Assembly: GCF_963422355.1 (NCBI RefSeq)
Contig: NC_085104.1
Coordinates: 5,906,798-5,970,797 of the forward strand
Length of the DNA stretch: 64,000 nucleotides
From: Corticium candelabrum
Lineage: Eukaryota > Porifera > Homoscleromorpha > Homosclerophorida > Plakinidae
Direction of reading: 5' to 3'
Shown: positions 58,779-64,000 of the stretch, in pieces
How the letters are laid out: each line of letters opens with the position of its first letter
How positions within the stretch are numbered: the first letter of the stretch is position 1
The notes under the pieces: generated by a model
What the model was told of the DNA's origin: nothing
What the model saw: only the letters and a program-made list of their open reading frames with translations
Database searches by the model: none
Translations under genes and position numbers: made by a program

Positions 58779-59344
58779 TATGTCTCTGGACTCAGTTGCG
58801 CAGTTTCTTTACACAAATGATGCCCGGTGACCCATAAGCCTGTGTGTGTGGGAGCTGATGGCAATTGCTTTTTGCGGGCTGTTGCAATGTCCTTGACAGG
58901 AAAGGAAGAAAATCACAAGCAACTCCGTCAGCAAGTTGCAGAACAGCTCTGCAACAAGCCACAGGCAACTGCAGCTGCTTTGATTGAAAAATCTTCGTCT
59001 TGTCCAGTGAATTCTTCTTCACTCATTGCCACATTTCTTTCTGATGAGAGTTACAGCGTGTTCAAAGCCGCAAAGGAAGTGGGAAAGGCCACTGAGGACA
59101 GTATACCTTTAGCTGTGGTGAAGGAGGGCAATGGGACAAAGAAATTTGGAAGTTGGTGTGGGATGGTGCAAGTCTATGGTGCAGCTGCAGCAATTAGTTG
59201 TTCCATCAACATGCACTACCCTGAGGTTAACCAACGTATCCACCCCTTTATGAATACCATTGTACAACCTTTGGAATCTGCAACAAGTCAAAATAATGAT
59301 ATTCATATCATGTGGTCTAGCACAACTCAGCCAGCTACTCTTAA
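58779..59344 (+). pseudogene. OTU-like cysteine-protease-fold domain
   Basis: ATG at 58780 gives SLDSVAQFLYTNDAR then a stop; the main frame is offset and runs from 58827 (THKPVCVGADGNCFLRAVAM, the OTU nucleophile region with Cys) through a helical VAEQLCNKPQATAAALIEK segment to GSWCGMVQVYGAAAAIS, NMHYPEVNQRIHPFMNT and IHIMW. The domain is a relative of the one at 39.5-40.3 kb and no clear catalytic His is visible near IMW. It is cut at 59345 by the satellite array. OTU domains are carried by some Helitrons, and a Helitron helicase tail lies 0.6 kb away on the other strand, but one element cannot be shown. Confidence 0.55.
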
Positions 59345-62300
59345 ACGTGAGTGAGCATCATAGAAAGACGTCATGAAAGAAATGTGCACGGTTTTGACTT
59401 GACGTATCAGACTGAAACAATTATTTCTATAAATTTAGTACTTCTAAGACAGAACATCGGATAATTGAATACCTGAGTCGGATAATTGAAGGCCCGAATC
59501 GGATAACTGAATGCCCAATTCGGATAACTGATTGCCTGAATCGAATAATTGAACGCAAAATACTATAGTTGTCTTCAATTTTTCGTTCACGCTTCAATTG
59601 TCTCACTCGTTTACTAAGATAGACGCGTAACAATGGTCGCGTAGTCACGTGATAATGGTTGCGTCACAATAATTTCTGTCAAAGTAATGCGCGGAAACTC
59701 AAAAAAACAGACTTTTCTCTTCTTTTAGCTTTTCCTTTCCATTTGTCACGTATCAGTCTCCTTTGCTCTTTAGTCGCGTTACGGAAGCAAAATCGAGAGT
59801 CGTTTTACTCTTCTCGCCAAGAAATTACGATTATGTCGACCCTCAAAAAGGATCCCTTGCTTCAATTTTAGCGCATATATATGTTACGGATTCAAAATTG
59901 CATTCATCTGGCATCGTAGTTTTGTTGATCCGTCTTTCCGTTTTGTCGTAAATCCATATGACAAGTGCTTACGTACGCATATAAATATACTAGTAAATGC
60001 TCGGTTAGCATTGTGTTTGGCGAGCGATGGTGTTGTGTCTTTACCAATTCGCGTAACAATGGTTGCGTTACGTAGCAATAGTTTCTGTCAATCAAACGCG
60101 GGACCTCAGGAAACAAACTCTCAGTTGCTCTTCTATAGTATTATGCGTTCAATTATCCGATTCAGGCGTTCAATTATCCGTTGCTTACGGCTGTTGTGCA
60201 ACTAAATAACTTACATAGTCTGCGGTTGGGCAGCTGCTCAAATATCATCATTCATCAGCTGTATAGACTCAATAATTTGTAATTAATCTTGACTTTAGCG
60301 TGAATTTGATCGTGTGTTGTAGGATAATTTCTTTTGCACTAATCTTGGTGTCCCACGTTTCAACGGAGGTCTAACTAAGCTGTTGTGAGCGAACTAAATG
60401 TACATATCTAGGAAGCCTACAACAACGCCTTGCTCCGTGAATCATGGTGCAATCCGCATACTTTGTAAATCGGGCGTCTTGAGTGATACCATGCAACAGT
60501 CCATCATGCGTCGCAGCTGGTTTTTAGCTAATCAAGAGCTCGAATTTCACTACTTCGCCTTCCCACCTTTCTTGAATCAATCATTTATTGTTCAGCTGAA
60601 ACGTGAGTGAGCATCATAGAAAAACGTCATGAAAGAAATGTGCGACTAAAATAATTATTTACATATTTGGTACTTCTAATTAGGACAGAACATCAGATAA
60701 CTGTATGTCAGATAATCGAATGCCCAAATCGGATAACTGAACGCCCAATTCGGATAATTGCTTGCCTGAATCGGGTAACTGAACGCTGAGTTCAGATAAT
60801 TGAACGCAAAATACTCTAGTTGTCTTCAATTCTTCGTTCACGCTTCAATCGTCTCACTCGTTTACTGAGATAGTCGCGTAACAATGATCGCATAGTCACG
60901 TGACAATGGTTGCGTAGCAATAATTTCTATCAAAGTAACGCGCCGAAACTCAAAAAATAGACTTTTCTCTTCTTTTAGCTTTTCTTTTTCATTCCGTTTG
61001 TCACAAATCAGTCTCCTTTTCTCTTTAGTCGCGTAAGAGAGCAAAATCGAGAGTCGTTTGACTCTCCTCGCCAAGAAATTACAATTGAGTCGACCCCTCA
61101 AAAGAGGTCCCATGCTTCAATTTTTAGCGCATATGTTACGGAGTCAAAATTGCATTCATCTGGCATCGTCGTTTTGTTGATTTGTCTTTCTGTTTGCCGT
61201 AAATCCATATGACAAGTGTTGACGTACGTATATATATAAATATATAAATATATAAATATATAAATATACTAGTAAATGCTCGGTTAGCATTGTGTTTGGC
61301 GAGCGATGGTGTTCCGTCTTTACCAATTCGCGTAACAATGGTTGCGTTACGTAGCAATAGTTTCTGTCAAACAAACGCGTTGACTCAGGAAACAGACTTT
61401 CAGTTGCTCTTCTATAGTATTTTGCGTTCGATTATCCGAATCCGTTGTTCAATTATCCAAATCCGGTGTTCAGTTATCCTATTCAGGCGTTCAATTATCC
61501 GATTCATGCGTTCAATTATCCGTTGCTTACGGCTGTTGTGCAATATCATGGAAAACTGAATAACTTACATAGTCTGCGGTTGGGCAGCTGCTCAAATATC
61601 ATCATTCATCAGCTGTATAGACGCAATAATTTGTAGACTTTTAGTTGCTCTTTTATAGTATGTTGCGTTCAGTTATACGAATGAGTTGGTCAATTATCCG
61701 AATTGGGCGTTCATTTACCCGTTGCCAGGGGCTGTTGTGCAATATCATGGAAAACTGAATAACTTACCTAGTCTGCGGTTGGGCAGCTGCTTAGACATCA
61801 TCATTCATCAGCTGTCTAGTCGCAATAATTTTGTAATTAATCTTGACTTTAGTGTAAATATTTAGTATATGTTGTACGATAATTTCTTTTGCACTAATCT
61901 TGGTGTCCCACGTTCCCGCGGATGTCTAACTAAGCTGTTGTGAGTGAACTAAATTTACATATCTAGGAAGCCTACAACAACGCCTTGCTCCGTCAATCGT
62001 GGTGTAATCCGCATACTTTGTAAACAGCGCGTCCTGCGTGATACCATGCAACAGTCCATCATGCGTTGTAGCAGGTTCCTAGCTAATCAAGAGCTCGAAT
62101 TTTACTGCTTCGCCTTCTCACCTTTCTTGAATCAATCATTTATTGTTCAGCTGAAACGTGAGTGAGCATCATCGAAAGACGTCATGAAAGAAATGTGCGC
62201 CGTTTTGACTTTACGTATCAGACTGAAACAATTATTTCTATAAATTTAGTACTTCTAAGACAGAACATCGGATAATTGAATACCTGAGTCGGATAATTGA

Positions 62301-64000
62301 ATGCCTGAATGGGATAACTGAACGCCCAATTCGAATAACTGAACGCTCAATTCGGATAACTGATTGCCTGAATCGGATAATTGAACGCAAAATACTCTAG
62401 TTGTCTTCAATTTTTCGTTCACGCTTCAATTGTCTCACTCGTTTATTAGCTGAGATAGGCGCGTAACAATGGTCGCGTAGTCACGTGATAATGGTTGCGT
62501 CACAATAATTTCTGTCAAAGTAACGCGCGGAAACTCAAAAAACAGACTTTTCCCTTCTTTTAGCTTTTTTCTTTCCATTCCGTTTGTCACGTATCAGTCT
62601 CCTTTGCTCTTTAGTCGCGTAAGGGAACAAAATCGAGAGTCGTTTTACTCTTATCGTCACGAAATTACAATCGAGTCGACCCCTCGAAAGGGGACACGTT
62701 ATTCAATTTTCGCGCATATGTTACGGAGTCAAAATTGCATTCATCTGGCATCGTGGTTTTTTCGATCCGCCTTTCCGTTTTACCGTAAATCTATATGACA
62801 AGTGCTGACGTACGCATATAAATATATAAATATATAAATATATAAATATATAAATATATAAATATATAAATATATAAATAAAATATATCTCGAGCTCAAT
62901 TGACATGACAAGAGAGAGGCTCGCTTCGCTCGCCAATAAATATATAAATATAATATATCTCGAGCTCAATTGACATGACAAGAGAGAGGCTCGCTTCGCT
63001 CGCCAATAAATAAATCAATCTATCTATACTAGTAAATGCTCAGTTAGCATTGTGTTTAGCGAGCGATGGTGTTCTGTCTTTACCAATTCGTGTAACAATG
63101 GTTGCGTTACGTAGCAATAGTTTCTGTCAAACAAACGCGGGAACTCAGGAAACAGACTTTCAGTTGCTCTTCTATAGTATTTGGTGTTCAATTTTATCCG
63201 ATTCAGGCGTTCATTTATTCGTTGCTTACGGCTGTTGTGCAATATCATGGAAACTGAATAAGTTACATAGTCTGCGGTTGGACAGCTGCTCAAATATCAT
63301 CATTCATCAGCTGTATAGACTCAATAATTTGTAATTAATCTTGACTTTAGCGTGAATTTTTAGCGTGTGTTGTACAATAATTTCCTTTGCACTAATCTTG
63401 GTGTTCCACATTTCCGCGGAGGTCTAACTAAGCTGTTGTGAGCGAACTAAATCTACATATTTGGAAAGCCTACAACAACGCCTTGATCCGTCAATCGTGG
63501 TGTAATCCGCATACGTTGTAAACCGCGCGTCCTGCGTGATACCATGCAACAGTTTATCATGCTTCTTAGCGAGTTTTTAGCTAATCAAGAGCTCGAATTT
63601 CACTGCTTCGCCTTCTCATCTTTCTTGAGTCAATTATTTATTGGTCAGCTGAAACGTGAGCGAGCATCATAGAAAGACGTCATGAAAGAAATGTGCGCCG
63701 TTTTGACTTGACGTATCAGACTGAAACAATTATTTCTATAAATTTGGTACTTCTAAGACAGAACATCGGATAATTGAATACCTGAGTCGAATAATTGAAT
63801 GCTCGAATCGGATAACTGAACGCCCAAATCGGATAATTGATTGCCTGAATCGGATAATTGAACGCAAAATACTATAATCGTCTTCAATTTTTCGTTCACG
63901 CTTCAATTGTGTCACTCGTTTACTAAGATAGACGCGGAACAATGGTCGCGTAGTCACGTGATAATGGTTGCGTCACAATAATTTCTGTCAAAGTAACGCG
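59345..64000 (+). repeat. Tandem array of the foldback-like unit
   Basis: Head-to-tail copies with the landmark GTGAGTGAGCATCAT at 59346, 60605, 62159 and 63656, so unit length is ~1.25-1.55 kb. Each unit has a ~20-base GGATAATTGAATGCC minisatellite, a 0.6 kb segment with AATCGAGAGTCGTTT and GCATTCATCTGGCATCG, and the minisatellite inverted. A body follows with GTTGGGCAGCTGCTCAAAT, GTGATACCATGCAACAGT and CAATCATTTATTGTTCAGC. Copy 3 has an extra duplicated body piece (61620-61850). Copy 4 has an AT-rich expansion and the doubled GCGAGCGAAGCGAGC-type segment (62886-63005). No protein is encoded and the array continues past the window. Confidence 0.85.

Overview
The window is nuclear DNA from an animal. 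Genes are split by GT-AG introns, proteins are of metazoan type (ADRM1/Rpn13, a synaptotagmin-like membrane protein, a 16C-type short-chain dehydrogenase, a HECT ubiquitin ligase), and about two thirds of the sequence is transposon debris, satellites and long (CA/TG)n arrays. The transposon-tail proteins and the HECT protein with a small zinc finger resemble families I know as abundant in sponges and cnidarians. A sponge is my best guess; this is inference, not proof.

Layout. 1-4640: a mosaic of repeated blocks joined at (TAC)n tracts, carrying several copies of one retroelement-associated C-terminal protein fragment. 5437-6137 (-): exon of a synaptotagmin-like gene. 6383-7860: foldback MITE, microsatellites and two retroelement-tail fragments. 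7845-11978 (-): Ty3/gypsy element with both LTRs and a short target duplication, with broken pol. 12.1-14.3 kb: (TG)n, a foldback-like element with minisatellite inverted ends, and a repeat with a conserved short reading frame. 14.86-17.66 kb (+): decayed LINE. 18-22.4 kb: mostly unassigned. 22.4-25.9 kb: tRNA-derived SINE and a rearranged PIF/Harbinger element. 27347-32416 (-): four-exon SDR gene whose 4 kb third intron is filled with nested inverted repeats. 32460-33345: terminal-inverted-repeat element carrying a RecQ helicase fragment, just upstream of the SDR start. 34212-43748 (+): ADRM1, eight exons, with a 6.3 kb first intron full of repeats. 43.7-46.5 kb: retroelement tails, another foldback-like copy and a THAP domain. 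49.5-51.45 kb: second SINE and second copy of the MITE block. 51930-54811 (+): HECT ligase gene. 56018-56535: 32-bp minisatellite. 57.7-59.3 kb: Helitron helicase tail and an OTU-like domain. 59345-64000: head-to-tail array of the foldback-like unit, running off the window end.

Four host genes can be supported: synaptotagmin-like, SDR16C-like, ADRM1 and HECT. Two of them (ADRM1, HECT) belong to the ubiquitin-proteasome system, but they are far apart and nothing suggests co-regulation. Exon phases were checked by hand for SDR, ADRM1 and HECT and agree at every junction, except for a frame break inside HECT exon 1 and an in-frame TGA in its exon 4. The most unusual material is structural: the (TAC)n-bounded mosaic, the foldback-like unit found both dispersed and in tandem, the RecQ-carrying palindromic element, and a cluster of the octamer CTCATGAG at the 5' end of the HECT gene.
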